A stretch of DNA of 64,000 nt, from positions 3,100,001-3,164,000 of the forward strand of contig OZ245876.1 in assembly GCA_965229445.1 (NCBI GenBank), read 5' to 3'. Made by a program: the position numbers and the translations under genes. The DNA comes from Owenweeksia sp965229445. GTDB taxonomy: Bacteria > Bacteroidota > Bacteroidia > Flavobacteriales > Schleiferiaceae. Below, piece after piece: positions 26,892 to 36,546 of the stretch (position 1 is the first letter of the stretch; each line of letters opens with the position of its first letter). Under the pieces are notes generated by a model that was not told the origin of the DNA, did not search any database, and saw only the letters and a list, made by a program, of their open reading frames with translations.

Positions 26892-27911
26892 ATGCACAAA
26901 GGCAAATTCTTACTTCTGGGGCGAGGGATATCCGGTGCAGTGCTTTCACTAAAGCTGATTGAGCGAGGGATTCCCCATGATATCATTGATCAGCCAGGCC
27001 TCTCACAATCATCGCGTGTGGCAGCAGGTTTACTTAATCCAATTGTGTTAAAGAGAATGCGACTGGTGAAGGATGCTGAAATATTCATGACCACAGCGCC
27101 AGACTTCTACCAGGCATCTGAAACCAGATGGCATTCCTCCTTCTACTACCCCACTCCCATTCATCACAATTTAGCTGACCATGCAGAAGCTAACCTGTGG
27201 TATGAGAAAAGTACCCTACCCCTCTTCAACCATCTATTGGGTGAAATACGAAGTGAGCGATCGGAATTATTACCTGCACCATTCGGATATGGTGTTTTGC
27301 ATTCCTGTGGCTGGTTAAACACCCCCCAATTTCTGGCCGCCCACAAAAAGATTCATACGGAATATGGCAATCTAATTCCCGAGAAAGTAAGTCTCCAGGA
27401 TCTGGATGAGCTAAGTTCAGACTATGATGGCATTATCATTTGCAGCGGACATTTGATGCGGGAGATGTTTACCGACCTGGATCTGTTCAGACCTACACGC
27501 GGAGAAGTGCTGACAATCAAAAGCTCTGCGTTACCTGAGGATGCCATCATTCATGGCAAAATATTCATCATGCCCCTCGGTCATCAACTGTTTAAGGTTG
27601 GTGCAAGCTATCACTGGGATGATTTGAGAGACGTAACGACTGAGGAAGGCCTGCTGGAGTTGAAAAATGGCCTTGAAAGTCTATTTAAAGGCTCCTACGA
27701 GATCATTGATCATCAAGCAGGGGTGAGACCTAATGTACGAGATCGAAAGCCCTTACTTGGCTCCTTTTATGGCGAGAAGTATTTCTCGTTCAATGGTATG
27801 GGCTCACGCGCCGTGTTAATGACCCCTCATCTTGCCGATATTTTGCTAAACCACATTCTGGAGGACGCCAAGATTCCTGAATTATATGATATTTCAAGAT
27901 TCCTGAAATGA
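26892..27911 (+). CDS. FAD-dependent oxidoreductase (DAO family)
   Basis: A 339-residue flavoprotein has an N-terminal dinucleotide-binding loop (LLGRGISGAVLSLKL, residues 7-21) and an acidic residue ending the second strand (IIDQPG). The C-terminal DAO-type segment GVRPNVRDRKPLLGSF...FNGMGSRAVLMTPHLA contacts FAD in this family. Related enzymes oxidise amines or amino acids; the substrate cannot be named. The start codon lies 5 bases after the gldN terminator. I recall such a gene downstream of gldN in other Flavobacteriia, but no role in secretion is shown. Confidence 0.85.
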   Translation: MHKGKFLLLGRGISGAVLSLKLIERGIPHDIIDQPGLSQSSRVAAGLLNPIVLKRMRLVKDAEIFMTTAPDFYQASETRWHSSFYYPTPIHHNLADHAEANLWYEKSTLPLFNHLLGEIRSERSELLPAPFGYGVLHSCGWLNTPQFLAAHKKIHTEYGNLIPEKVSLQDLDELSSDYDGIIICSGHLMREMFTDLDLFRPTRGEVLTIKSSALPEDAIIHGKIFIMPLGHQLFKVGASYHWDDLRDVTTEEGLLELKNGLESLFKGSYEIIDHQAGVRPNVRDRKPLLGSFYGEKYFSFNGMGSRAVLMTPHLADILLNHILEDAKIPELYDISRFLK

Positions 27912-27912
27912 A

Positions 27913-27937
27913 TTGCCCCGACCAAAGGCCAGGGCAA
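27913..27937. terminator. Possible hairpin between converging genes
   Basis: TTGCCC / GGGCAA (27913-27918 and 27932-27937), with a short inner CC/GG pairing, lies between the oxidoreductase stop and the giant T9SS gene stop. No T-tract follows on either strand, so termination is only suggested by position. Confidence 0.4.
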
Positions 27938-27966
27938 ATTCAATTTGTCTAGTATTTAATGGTTCT

Positions 27967-30900
27967 TTAATTCACGATCAAACGTTTGGTCAGGATTTCT
28001 TCTCCCGTTCCAACTCTGATCAGATATATTCCCTTCGGAGCTGAGCTCATATCCAGGTTATAAATCTGTAGTCCATCTTCCACATTAGAAGGATACAGCG
28101 TAGCAATCACTTTTCCTGATACATCTGAGATGATTACAGGCTGATCAGTATTGGCATTCTCCAGACTGATAGTAGTCACACCCTCAGTTGGGTTAGGGAA
28201 TACTTTTAGCACCATGTTGATGCCAATAATATTGCCATTGTGTCCAATTGATCCCTCTCGGTTAGCTACTCCATCAGGATTACCATTGTTTGGATCACCG
28301 CTTCTAGGAGCAACACCTGCCACTACATGGAAAGTTACCGTTTCTGCAATACCCGCCATTCCTTTACCATTCTTACCGGCGTAAGGCGTTGCTACCACCG
28401 TATGCGTACCTAGTGGAGGCATAAATGCAATCGGGCTTGAGAAGCTACCACCCATAATATCATAGGGGAATTGGTTCTCTTTCTTGAAGAAGCTGCCATT
28501 CAAATCGAATAGAACACTTCCTACGGATACATCACAGGTATTAGCTCTAATGGTGAAGCTGCTTATACTGCCAAGGTAAATTGTGTCACCATCATTCAAT
28601 GGTTTCATCGCATGTCCGCTGGCGGTACTTACCAGATCGAAGCTGATCACCTCAAGACTGGAACAGCCAGTTGCACAGGGTGTTTTGCCCGTTGTGCCAC
28701 CCACACATACGCCACATGAGTCCAGATATGCGCTACCGCCTAGATCTCCGTTACAATCTACTGTAGGCGGTACACCTTTAATATGAACCGTTACGCTATA
28801 TGCGGTTCCCATGGTTCCGTTGCCGTTTGACATAGAGTAAGGCGTAGCCGTCACTACATAGGTTCCAGGAATTGGATCCCAGGCATGGTAGTTCGTCGCA
28901 TTACCGCCCTTAATAGCATAGGGCCATAAGTTCTCTCTTGAGAATGGAACTCCATTCACGGAGAATACGATGCTTCCAAATGGAGTACCACAAGTATCTG
29001 CTCTCACGCTAAACATCGGCCACACTCCCTTGTCAATGGTATCACCATCAACCAGAGCTTTCACCACCATTGCGTTGCTGGCATCAATTAAGGAAATTGA
29101 CTTCACTTCATTTGGTGTACATCCCGGAACGCAGGGTAACAAGCCGGTATTACCTCCTACACATGTTCCGCAAGCGTCATAATAAGCCGTACCATTTAAA
29201 TCACCATTACAGTCGTATGTACAACCGGTGCTGTCTAAACTAAGGTCAGTACAGATGATACTGTCGCATCCTGCTGGATTTGAAACGGTATCAATATAAA
29301 GGCCTGCCATGGTTCTCCAGGCTCCACCCAGGTACATAGAATCTCCGGGACACATACTAGCCATAACAGTATCTTTAGGCCACGGAAGAACGCTGAGATT
29401 AGTAATGCATATACTGTCGCAACCATACATATTGGTGAGCGTATCATAATAGATGCCACTCATCGTGCGCCAGCTACCTCCTATCCACAGACTATCTCCA
29501 TAACAGATGCTATCGGCCTTGTTCACCATATCAACTGGAAGAATTGTGAGGTTGGTACAACAAATACTATCACAACCATACATATTGGTGAGTGTATCGT
29601 AATACATTCCCGGTTGGTTCACCCACATGCCAGACAGCCAAATGCTGTCATTGGCACAGATGCTGTCGGTTTTATAAACACTATCCGTTGGGAGTACTGT
29701 TAGATCTGTACAAAATACGCCCATACATCCGTTGGGTGAAGTGATGGAATCACAATAGATTCCCGAGGTGAACCTCCAGGCTCCTGCCAGATAAATACTG
29801 TCACCGTCACAAATGCTGTCATTGGTATAAACTACCGAGCCGTTAAGAACACTCAACAGAACACAATGGATACTATCGCATCCATTTGAGGCGGTTAGAG
29901 TATCGCAATAATTGCCAGCGGTTGTCTGCCAGGCACCGCCCAGGAAGATGCTGTCTCCGTCACATATGTCATCAGTAGATGTGGTGCTATAGGATGGCAG
30001 AATACTCAAGGTCGTGCAGCATATACTATCGCATCCATTTGATGCGGTTAGGGTATCACAATAGACACCTGCCATGCTGCGGTACATTCCAGCAATCATA
30101 ACACTATCTCCCTGACATATCGAATCTGTTTTCTGAACAGTCGAAGTTGGTTTTACCACAAGTGTTACAGTAAAAGTACTGTCGCAATTATAGATTGTGC
30201 TATAAGTCTTGGAGTAGATTCCGGCCATGGTTTCATAAGAACCATTTATGAGAGCGCTATCACCAGCACATATCGTGTCAGAGGCACTTAAGTTATAGGT
30301 GGGGAATACCGTAAGCACCGTAGTGACTATACTATCACAACCGTTTGATGCCGGGTAAACATCCACGTATGAGCCGCTTATCTTCTGCCATGCCCCTCCC
30401 AGGAATATGCTATCACCATCACAGATAGATGCGTCCGCGGTGAAATAGATATGTGGTTTAACCAACAGGTTTATTACACAAACACTGTCACAACCATTGC
30501 TCAGAGTGTAAGACTCATAATAAGTACCTGAAGTCTTTTCATAAATACCGTTGATCCATACACTATCACCGTCACAAATCTCTATCGATTTTGGTACCGA
30601 ATCTATCATCATGACCATTAGGTCAATAATGCAAACACTATCACATCCATTGGATGCCTGATATATCTCAGTATAAACGCCAGGGGTATAAACCCAACTA
30701 CCACCAATCATCGTGCTATCTCCTTCACAGATACTATCTTGTTTATTCACAAAGATGGTAGGAATCACGAATAGATCCGTGTATACCAAACTATCACATC
30801 CGAACCTGTTGGTGTACATATCCAGATACAATCCGGAAGTATTTTGCCAGGCTCCGCCAACCATCATGCTATCACCCTGACAAATCTGCGCTTGCTGATA

Positions 30901-33900
30901 AACACTGTCTTCTGGGCAGAATGTGCAATAGCTGTTAAATAGAACGAGCGTATCTCCCTGACCTGATCCACTGGTAGGAGGATAGTATCCCATAGGTACG
31001 CCTAAAGAGTTTCTTACACTGATACCAACCTCAGATGGGAAGCTACCAGCATTGGTGAGCACAATCATGCTGGGTACACTATCGCATAGCAACACAGTAT
31101 CAGGCCCGAAGTTAGTGCCAGTATTGAAGCTTCCTCCTAACACCGCTACTGGTATACCATTTTGATATACTGTTACCAGGGCACCGTTCCAGCCATCGCC
31201 AAATCCATCTTCCAGATCAAAATAAAATTCACACTTATCGATACTATCACATAGGTCTGTAGCGAAGGCTACTGGACCTACCCAGCAGCTATAACTACCA
31301 AACCCACAGTTCGTGCGAACATAATATTCATAAGCAGTTCCCGGCATTAAGCCAGTTAGAGTTGTAGAACTACTATTTACATTGAGGATGGTTCCAGCTC
31401 CCTGGGCGAAACCGGCTGGGCCGTACTCTACCTCCCAAGCGGTTGAGGATCCACCCTGCCAGGATATATCCGCAGTGGTTGTACCTACATTGCTTACCAT
31501 AAGTGATGATGGTAACGGACATGAAATACAGGTTTCTACTTGTACCAGGTCAATAGCCATGTCTGTGGTAAAGGCAGTTCCTAGCCTTCGTATGCGGAAT
31601 TCGAGGTAGATTACCTGACCTAGATAAGACGTAAGGTCAACCCCCACTTGCTGATAGGGATCTGCATTTCCTGTTTGTAAGGTTCCACCAGGATAGTTAA
31701 ATACATCGGTGTATGGTCCTCCTGGTGCGGTAGCTACTCTCACATCCAAAGCACCCATTCCTGCACCATAAGCGTGCATCCAGAAAGACAATTCTGCTGC
31801 ACCGGTGGCACAGGTAAGATCGATGGGGCCGGTGAAAATAGACGCTGTATCTAGGCCACCAGTAGAACCTTCGAAATAAATATAATTACTGCCACTATGG
31901 GGACCGGATGGACCGGTACCACTAGATCCGGTACCGCCACTATTGAATCTCCAAACTCCATTACCACTACCCGCAATATCGCCAGACCATATATTGGGAT
32001 CATCAAATTCATCAGAGAATACAAATCCAGGGTTACCCGCGCTACAACTCACTCCTAATGGACCTTGTAGCTGGGTGTTAAAAGTAGCTGGGCCTGCCAG
32101 GGCGGTGGAACCACCGCAATCATCCTCAACATAGAAATCATAGGCCGTGAGAGGCGATAATCCGGTAATGTTTTGTGGATTACTAGCTCCGGTAATTACA
32201 GTACCTGAACCAGGTGCAAAGCCTGCTGGTCCATATTCAAGGTTAAAACTGGAACCGCCACCTGGAGTCCAGGACAAATCAGCGCTGGTACCCGTAACAT
32301 TAGACGCAGTTAAGCCAGTAGAATTTACACATGCAGGAGCTTCAATGACCATAAGGTCATCAATACTCATATCGCTAGCAAAACCCGTACCTCTAATACC
32401 AATAAAGCGTATGCGCGTGATGCTCCCAGTAAGTGTTGGCAAGGCTCCCCCAAACTCAAGCCAGGGGTCGCTACCCGCGCTTTGCTGAGGTCCAGTAATA
32501 CTTGTTATGTTCACCCATGCCGTGCCATCCCAAACTTCTACCTCCAAAGTGCCCATATCGGCACCATACATATGATAAGAGAATTTCAAGAAAGGATTGG
32601 TGAGCGAGGATACATCGATTTCATCAGAAGTGAGTGTATCTGAAGTATTTGTAGTACCTGAGGTTTCCAGGAAGATGTAATGTCCACCGGCAGTGCCAAA
32701 ATTTGTGTTATCATAAAATGGACCTGTATTTGAAGAATTCTCATTAGCTCCTGTAGCATCTTCCACTTCCCACCTGGAAGTGGAAGTATTAGTGGCATTA
32801 AAACAAGGGTTTATGGCCGGTCCAAAACTGCCCGGTGCAAATCCTGTTTCAAAATCTTGTGAATAAGGTGCCGTTGCTGGGGCACAAAGAGTTGTAAATA
32901 CTCCTGGTCCCACGAAACTTGAGGTTCCCGATGTACCACAGTCATCTTGAACGTAAAAATCATAGGTAGTGTTTCCCATCAGACCAGAAACGGAATAAGG
33001 GTTTGAGACTCCCGAAACCAATGTTCCACTTCCTGGAGTAAAACCAGCAGGGCCGTATTCTACATTAAAGGTGGTTCCTCCACCAGAGGTCCATGACAAA
33101 TCAGCAGAGGTGCTGGTTATGTTCACCGCCATTAAAGCAGAGGATGGAACACAAGCGGGTGCTTCGGTTACAAAAACATCATCAATTGCCATATCACTGG
33201 TCAGGCTCGTTCCTCTAATGCCAATGAATCGCAATTGTATCACATTAGTGGAAAGAGTAGGAAGGTTAGCGGCAAAATCAGTCCAGGGATCACCACCAGC
33301 GGTTTGTACCTGACCGGTAATGGTGGTAATATTAACCCAATTTGCTCCATCCCATACTTCCACTTCAAGGCTACCCATGGTTGCACCATACATATGATAG
33401 GAAAATCCGAAGTAAGGTGTGGTTAAACCAGAAACGTCTATTTGATCTGAGGTAAGCGTATCGGAAGTATTGGCACTCCCTGAGGTTTCCAGGTAGAGAT
33501 AATGTCCACCCACCGTACCAAAATTGGTGCGGTCGTAAAATGGTCCGGTGCCAGTGGAATTTTCATTCCCACCGGTGGCATCCTCAACTTCCCATCTGGA
33601 TTGAACTGTATTGATGGAATTAAAGCAAGCATTAATATTAGGACCGAAGTTTCCTGCCGTGAATCCAGTTTCAAAATCCTGAAAATATGGAGTGCTAATG
33701 GCCGCGCATAAGGTGGTAAATGAATGTGCTCCGGCCCAGCCGCTAGTATCTCCCTTACCACAAATAGCTCTCACGTACCAATCGTAGGTTGTATTAGGAG
33801 CAAGACCAGTTGCGGAATAGGACATATTGGTGACTATTGCCTGCGTGCCTGTTCCCGGGGTAAAACCAGAGGGGCCGTAACTCACCTGCCAACTGGTAGC

Positions 33901-35853
33901 AGTACCATTTTCCACCCAAGCAAGGTCAGTTGAAGAAGACGTGAGGTTAGAATTGCTTTGATTTCCAGGAATAGCGCAACTAAGGCAGGTAGAAACTTCA
34001 ACCAGGTCAATGGACATGTCGCCAGTAAAACCTACTCCAGAGTGTGTATGAGCAAACATGAGATAAATGCTTTGACCAAGGTAAGCACTGAGGTCTGCGC
34101 CTACATTTGCCCAGGGATCTGCACCACTGGTTTGCAGTTGGCCCGACCAGGTAAAAACAGTATCAAAAGGACCGGCGAGGCTAGTAGAAACTCCTACTAC
34201 CAGGGTACCCATATCAGCTCCGTAAGCATGCATCCAAAAGGAAAGTTCAGCGTCATTAGAGCCTTGGGTGAGATCTATAAGTGGAGAATACAAGAAGCCA
34301 GTTTGGCTACCTGCACCCGAGGCTTCATAGTTTGCAAATCCGCCTGCTGCTCCGCTATGTTCGTTGTTTGGGCCAGTACCGGAAGAGCCTGGAGCACCTG
34401 GAATCTCCCAATCACCACCTGAAGAACCCAAGTCTCCGGTCCAGCCATTGACCGCATCAAATTCCTCCGTAAATACTACACTAGGATTGCCCGAAGTACA
34501 ATTTAGCGGGGTAGGGCCTTGAATCAAAGTCATAATACTTATTGGTCCAACGGTATCACTATTCCCGTTGGGGATACCGCAAGCTGCGGCAAGGTAAATA
34601 TCGTAAGAGGTAACCGGACTCAGTCCTGTTAATGTCGTCGGTGAAGACAGGGCCGCAGTGGTGGTTCCAGAGGTTGCAGGATCAAAGCCTGATGGTCCGT
34701 GAATAATATTGAAGGCAGGAGCGCCACCGGCATGATTCCAGCTTAAATCAACACTGTTAGAAGTGATATTGGATGCCATGAAAGCTGTAGGTGGCGGACA
34801 AAGTCTTGTGGTAGTAAATGATTGGGGACTGGGGAATTTTGCCGTATCGGCTCCAGAATTACAAATTTCACCGAAGTAGATATCGTAAGTAGTTTGCGGA
34901 CTTAAGCCAGTTAAGAGTACCGGAGGTTGGGCTCCGGGATGAGTTCCGGTGATGGATGTGCCCGTGCCTGGAGTAAAGCCTGATGGGCCATACTCCATAT
35001 AAAAGGACGTATTTCCAGATCCCGGCGTCCAGGAAACATCTGCAGAGGTTCCGGTAACATTATTTATCGCAAAGTTTGTAAATGGCGTACAATTACCGGT
35101 TACAGCTAGCTCATACACTACCGCACCACAAAATCTTCTGGGATTAAATGTGGGATTAATTTGCCCTCCGTAGGAGGCATAATCCGATACATCAACCGTA
35201 GCAACACCATCGGTATGGATAAGCTGATCGCCAGCAGAACCAGTGAGATACCTAATACCGGAAGTTCCGACGGGAATATTTACATAAAAACCCACTCGTG
35301 TATTGGCGGGAAGACTAATTTTCGTGGTGCCAAAGTCCATATAAGCCACATCCGCGGTGTTAGCGCCAGTCACCGGAGCGCCTGTAATGACCTTGGTCCA
35401 ACCATTGGCCGCATCTATTGTAGGAGGTCCGTTTACCCCGCCGGTTCTCATCCAAAGGTCAGCCGAAGTAATTCCGGTATTAAAAACTGCTCCAAACCCA
35501 GTGATATCTACAGGCTGGTTTGCGATAAATTCCAGTGTGACTCCTGCCTGGCCGTTATTGGCTACAAAGGGTGGCACGGTAGAAACTGTATCTGCATTTG
35601 GGCCAACGGCAAGTACACCAATCTGGCCACCGCCAGCACCAGGATCCGTGCCTTTTAGCACGCCTTTAACGCCAGCATCGAATTCTGCATCTGGTGAGGT
35701 GCGGACAAATGCATTCTCTGAAGAAACACCTTGAGCGTTCACTTGCCCGATAGTAATCAGCAGAGCAAGAAGAATGGTAGAAAATAATCTAAATGAAAAT
35801 ACAGAAACGGCTTCTGAAGCCGTCTCCATCCTTGGATAGGTTAGCTTTTGCAT
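27967..35853 (-). CDS. Giant T9SS-secreted protein with fibronectin III, MAM-like and C-GDS repeat modules
   Basis: The signal peptide ends near VNAQ. After an N-terminal ~220-residue domain, fibronectin-III-like domains (EYGPAGFTPGSGT pattern) alternate with four MAM-like domains at roughly residues 450-620, 710-890, 990-1170 and 1270-1445. MAM-like features are TGP...H, SFWMHAYGADMGTL and D-x-SID. Residues ~1650-2200 hold 11 C-GDS/GCDS modules. Two CNGD...CGxCVGG cysteine modules with Ig-like domains follow. The last ~80 residues are a T9SS type A sorting domain (KVFPNPTEG...GIYLIRV...KRLIVN), so it should be surface-attached or released. Binding targets are unknown. I chose ATG 35853; the longer frame starts with TTG at 35880. 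Confidence 0.9.
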   Translation of the reverse strand: MQKLTYPRMETASEAVSVFSFRLFSTILLALLITIGQVNAQGVSSENAFVRTSPDAEFDAGVKGVLKGTDPGAGGGQIGVLAVGPNADTVSTVPPFVANNGQAGVTLEFIANQPVDITGFGAVFNTGITSADLWMRTGGVNGPPTIDAANGWTKVITGAPVTGANTADVAYMDFGTTKISLPANTRVGFYVNIPVGTSGIRYLTGSAGDQLIHTDGVATVDVSDYASYGGQINPTFNPRRFCGAVVYELAVTGNCTPFTNFAINNVTGTSADVSWTPGSGNTSFYMEYGPSGFTPGTGTSITGTHPGAQPPVLLTGLSPQTTYDIYFGEICNSGADTAKFPSPQSFTTTRLCPPPTAFMASNITSNSVDLSWNHAGGAPAFNIIHGPSGFDPATSGTTTAALSSPTTLTGLSPVTSYDIYLAAACGIPNGNSDTVGPISIMTLIQGPTPLNCTSGNPSVVFTEEFDAVNGWTGDLGSSGGDWEIPGAPGSSGTGPNNEHSGAAGGFANYEASGAGSQTGFLYSPLIDLTQGSNDAELSFWMHAYGADMGTLVVGVSTSLAGPFDTVFTWSGQLQTSGADPWANVGADLSAYLGQSIYLMFAHTHSGVGFTGDMSIDLVEVSTCLSCAIPGNQSNSNLTSSSTDLAWVENGTATSWQVSYGPSGFTPGTGTQAIVTNMSYSATGLAPNTTYDWYVRAICGKGDTSGWAGAHSFTTLCAAISTPYFQDFETGFTAGNFGPNINACFNSINTVQSRWEVEDATGGNENSTGTGPFYDRTNFGTVGGHYLYLETSGSANTSDTLTSDQIDVSGLTTPYFGFSYHMYGATMGSLEVEVWDGANWVNITTITGQVQTAGGDPWTDFAANLPTLSTNVIQLRFIGIRGTSLTSDMAIDDVFVTEAPACVPSSALMAVNITSTSADLSWTSGGGTTFNVEYGPAGFTPGSGTLVSGVSNPYSVSGLMGNTTYDFYVQDDCGTSGTSSFVGPGVFTTLCAPATAPYSQDFETGFAPGSFGPAINPCFNATNTSTSRWEVEDATGANENSSNTGPFYDNTNFGTAGGHYIFLETSGTTNTSDTLTSDEIDVSSLTNPFLKFSYHMYGADMGTLEVEVWDGTAWVNITSITGPQQSAGSDPWLEFGGALPTLTGSITRIRFIGIRGTGFASDMSIDDLMVIEAPACVNSTGLTASNVTGTSADLSWTPGGGSSFNLEYGPAGFAPGSGTVITGASNPQNITGLSPLTAYDFYVEDDCGGSTALAGPATFNTQLQGPLGVSCSAGNPGFVFSDEFDDPNIWSGDIAGSGNGVWRFNSGGTGSSGTGPSGPHSGSNYIYFEGSTGGLDTASIFTGPIDLTCATGAAELSFWMHAYGAGMGALDVRVATAPGGPYTDVFNYPGGTLQTGNADPYQQVGVDLTSYLGQVIYLEFRIRRLGTAFTTDMAIDLVQVETCISCPLPSSLMVSNVGTTTADISWQGGSSTAWEVEYGPAGFAQGAGTILNVNSSSTTLTGLMPGTAYEYYVRTNCGFGSYSCWVGPVAFATDLCDSIDKCEFYFDLEDGFGDGWNGALVTVYQNGIPVAVLGGSFNTGTNFGPDTVLLCDSVPSMIVLTNAGSFPSEVGISVRNSLGVPMGYYPPTSGSGQGDTLVLFNSYCTFCPEDSVYQQAQICQGDSMMVGGAWQNTSGLYLDMYTNRFGCDSLVYTDLFVIPTIFVNKQDSICEGDSTMIGGSWVYTPGVYTEIYQASNGCDSVCIIDLMVMMIDSVPKSIEICDGDSVWINGIYEKTSGTYYESYTLSNGCDSVCVINLLVKPHIYFTADASICDGDSIFLGGAWQKISGSYVDVYPASNGCDSIVTTVLTVFPTYNLSASDTICAGDSALINGSYETMAGIYSKTYSTIYNCDSTFTVTLVVKPTSTVQKTDSICQGDSVMIAGMYRSMAGVYCDTLTASNGCDSICCTTLSILPSYSTTSTDDICDGDSIFLGGAWQTTAGNYCDTLTASNGCDSIHCVLLSVLNGSVVYTNDSICDGDSIYLAGAWRFTSGIYCDSITSPNGCMGVFCTDLTVLPTDSVYKTDSICANDSIWLSGMWVNQPGMYYDTLTNMYGCDSICCTNLTILPVDMVNKADSICYGDSLWIGGSWRTMSGIYYDTLTNMYGCDSICITNLSVLPWPKDTVMASMCPGDSMYLGGAWRTMAGLYIDTVSNPAGCDSIICTDLSLDSTGCTYDCNGDLNGTAYYDACGTCVGGNTGLLPCVPGCTPNEVKSISLIDASNAMVVKALVDGDTIDKGVWPMFSVRADTCGTPFGSIVFSVNGVPFSRENLWPYAIKGGNATNYHAWDPIPGTYVVTATPYSMSNGNGTMGTAYSVTVHIKGVPPTVDCNGDLGGSAYLDSCGVCVGGTTGKTPCATGCSSLEVISFDLVSTASGHAMKPLNDGDTIYLGSISSFTIRANTCDVSVGSVLFDLNGSFFKKENQFPYDIMGGSFSSPIAFMPPLGTHTVVATPYAGKNGKGMAGIAETVTFHVVAGVAPRSGDPNNGNPDGVANREGSIGHNGNIIGINMVLKVFPNPTEGVTTISLENANTDQPVIISDVSGKVIATLYPSNVEDGLQIYNLDMSSAPKGIYLIRVGTGEEILTKRLIVN
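29240..30900 (-). repeat. Eleven tandem ~51-residue C-GDS/GCDS modules in the first giant protein
   Basis: Each unit runs approximately: S-I-C-x-G-D-S, then a G-x-W or G-x-Y strand, x-G-x-Y-x-D-x, then N-G-C-D-S and a T-x-L-x-V-x-P end. One cysteine lies in each half, suggesting one disulfide per unit. Two units lose features: CANDS instead of C-x-GDS in one, and the GCDS replaced by GCMG in another. Unit length of ~150-160 bases is kept at DNA level. Confidence 0.88.
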
Positions 35854-35959
35854 AATTAGGTTTGGTTTATTTCTCTGCAATCATCCCGTGTAAAAGTAAC
35901 AACAGAATGCACTGAAAAACAGTGAATCACGAATCTAACTGCTTAATTTTGGAATGTCA

Positions 35960-35982
35960 ATACCTAAAAATGGGTATATTTG
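35960..35982 (+). promoter_or_regulatory. Divergent regulatory site: palindrome overlapping a -7 box
   Basis: TATATTTG (35975-35982) matches the TAnnTTTG -7 box, with TTTG at 35948-35951, 23 bases upstream. This is within the published spacing range for Flavobacterium promoters as I recall it. The inverted repeat ATACC / GGTAT (35960-35964 and 35973-35977) overlaps the box. It lies between the first giant gene (-) and the LuxR-type gene (+), so it could serve as an operator for both; that is inference. Confidence 0.42.
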
Positions 35983-36003
35983 GGTAACCAAACCTTAATT
36001 ACC

Positions 36004-36288
36004 ATGTCTAACCTTAACCCAGAGGGGGATTTTCTTCCCTTATCTCTGCTTATCATGCCCTCAGATGAGCAGTCAGGAGATTCTTATACCAAGATCAATC
36101 AACTAAGTGCGCGGGAACTGGATATCTGTTATCTTTTATCACAAGGTCTTAATTCCAAAGAAATTGCCCACCAGCTAAACCTCTCTGAACACACCGTATC
36201 CACCCATCGGAAAAAAATAATCAAGAAAACCAATTGCCGCAACACGGTGCATTTGATTGCCCTTTGCCTAAGACAGGGAATCATTTAA
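36004..36288 (+). CDS. Single-domain LuxR/GerE-type DNA-binding regulator
   Basis: The protein is 94 residues long, and its C-terminal ~60 residues are a GerE helix-turn-helix: LSARELDICYLLSQGLNSKE, then AHQLNLSEHTVSTHRKKIIKK. There is no receiver, PAS or ligand-binding domain; the N-terminal ~30 residues are short and unremarkable. I chose the ATG at 36004; the frame can extend to a TTG at 35980, but this lies within the -7 box. It stands alone between two giant T9SS cargo genes and is divergent from the first. A role in controlling them is inferred from position only. Confidence 0.88.
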   Translation: MSNLNPEGDFLPLSLLIMPSDEQSGDSYTKINQLSARELDICYLLSQGLNSKEIAHQLNLSEHTVSTHRKKIIKKTNCRNTVHLIALCLRQGII

Positions 36289-36503
36289 AGGAAGCCTGAC
36301 TTCTTGAAGCCAGATTGGAGTCACTTAAACATTCTTACAGGAAGGTGAAGGGTCAGCAATAAAGCTTAAGAATCGGGCCTACAATTAACCTTAGCCGTGC
36401 CAACAAAACTCAAGCACACTTTACTAGCATCCTAATACTCATACCTAAGCACTTGCTGGTCAGAATATTAAACACAACAAGCTTTCATTTAATCTTAAGC
36501 TAA

Positions 36504-36539
36504 ATAAAAAAAGCCGCCTCAATAAGAGACGGCTTTTTT
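36504..36539. terminator. Bidirectional terminator between the LuxR-type gene and the second giant gene
   Basis: AAGCCGcCTC / GAGaCGGCTT with an AATAA loop is flanked by a run of A on the left and a run of T on the right, so it can act on both strands. It lies 8 bases beyond the giant gene's stop. The ~215 bases between it and the LuxR stop show no gene. Confidence 0.85.
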
Positions 36540-36546
36540 GGTTCAT

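Noticed and set aside
33958..34422. 154-residue plus-strand frame opposite the first giant gene
   Set aside because: It is opposite a MAM-like domain and rich in rare-looking residues, consistent with an antisense artefact.
35854..35880. Longer TTG start for the first giant protein
   Set aside because: The ATG at 35853 gives a usual signal peptide and needs no rare start codon.
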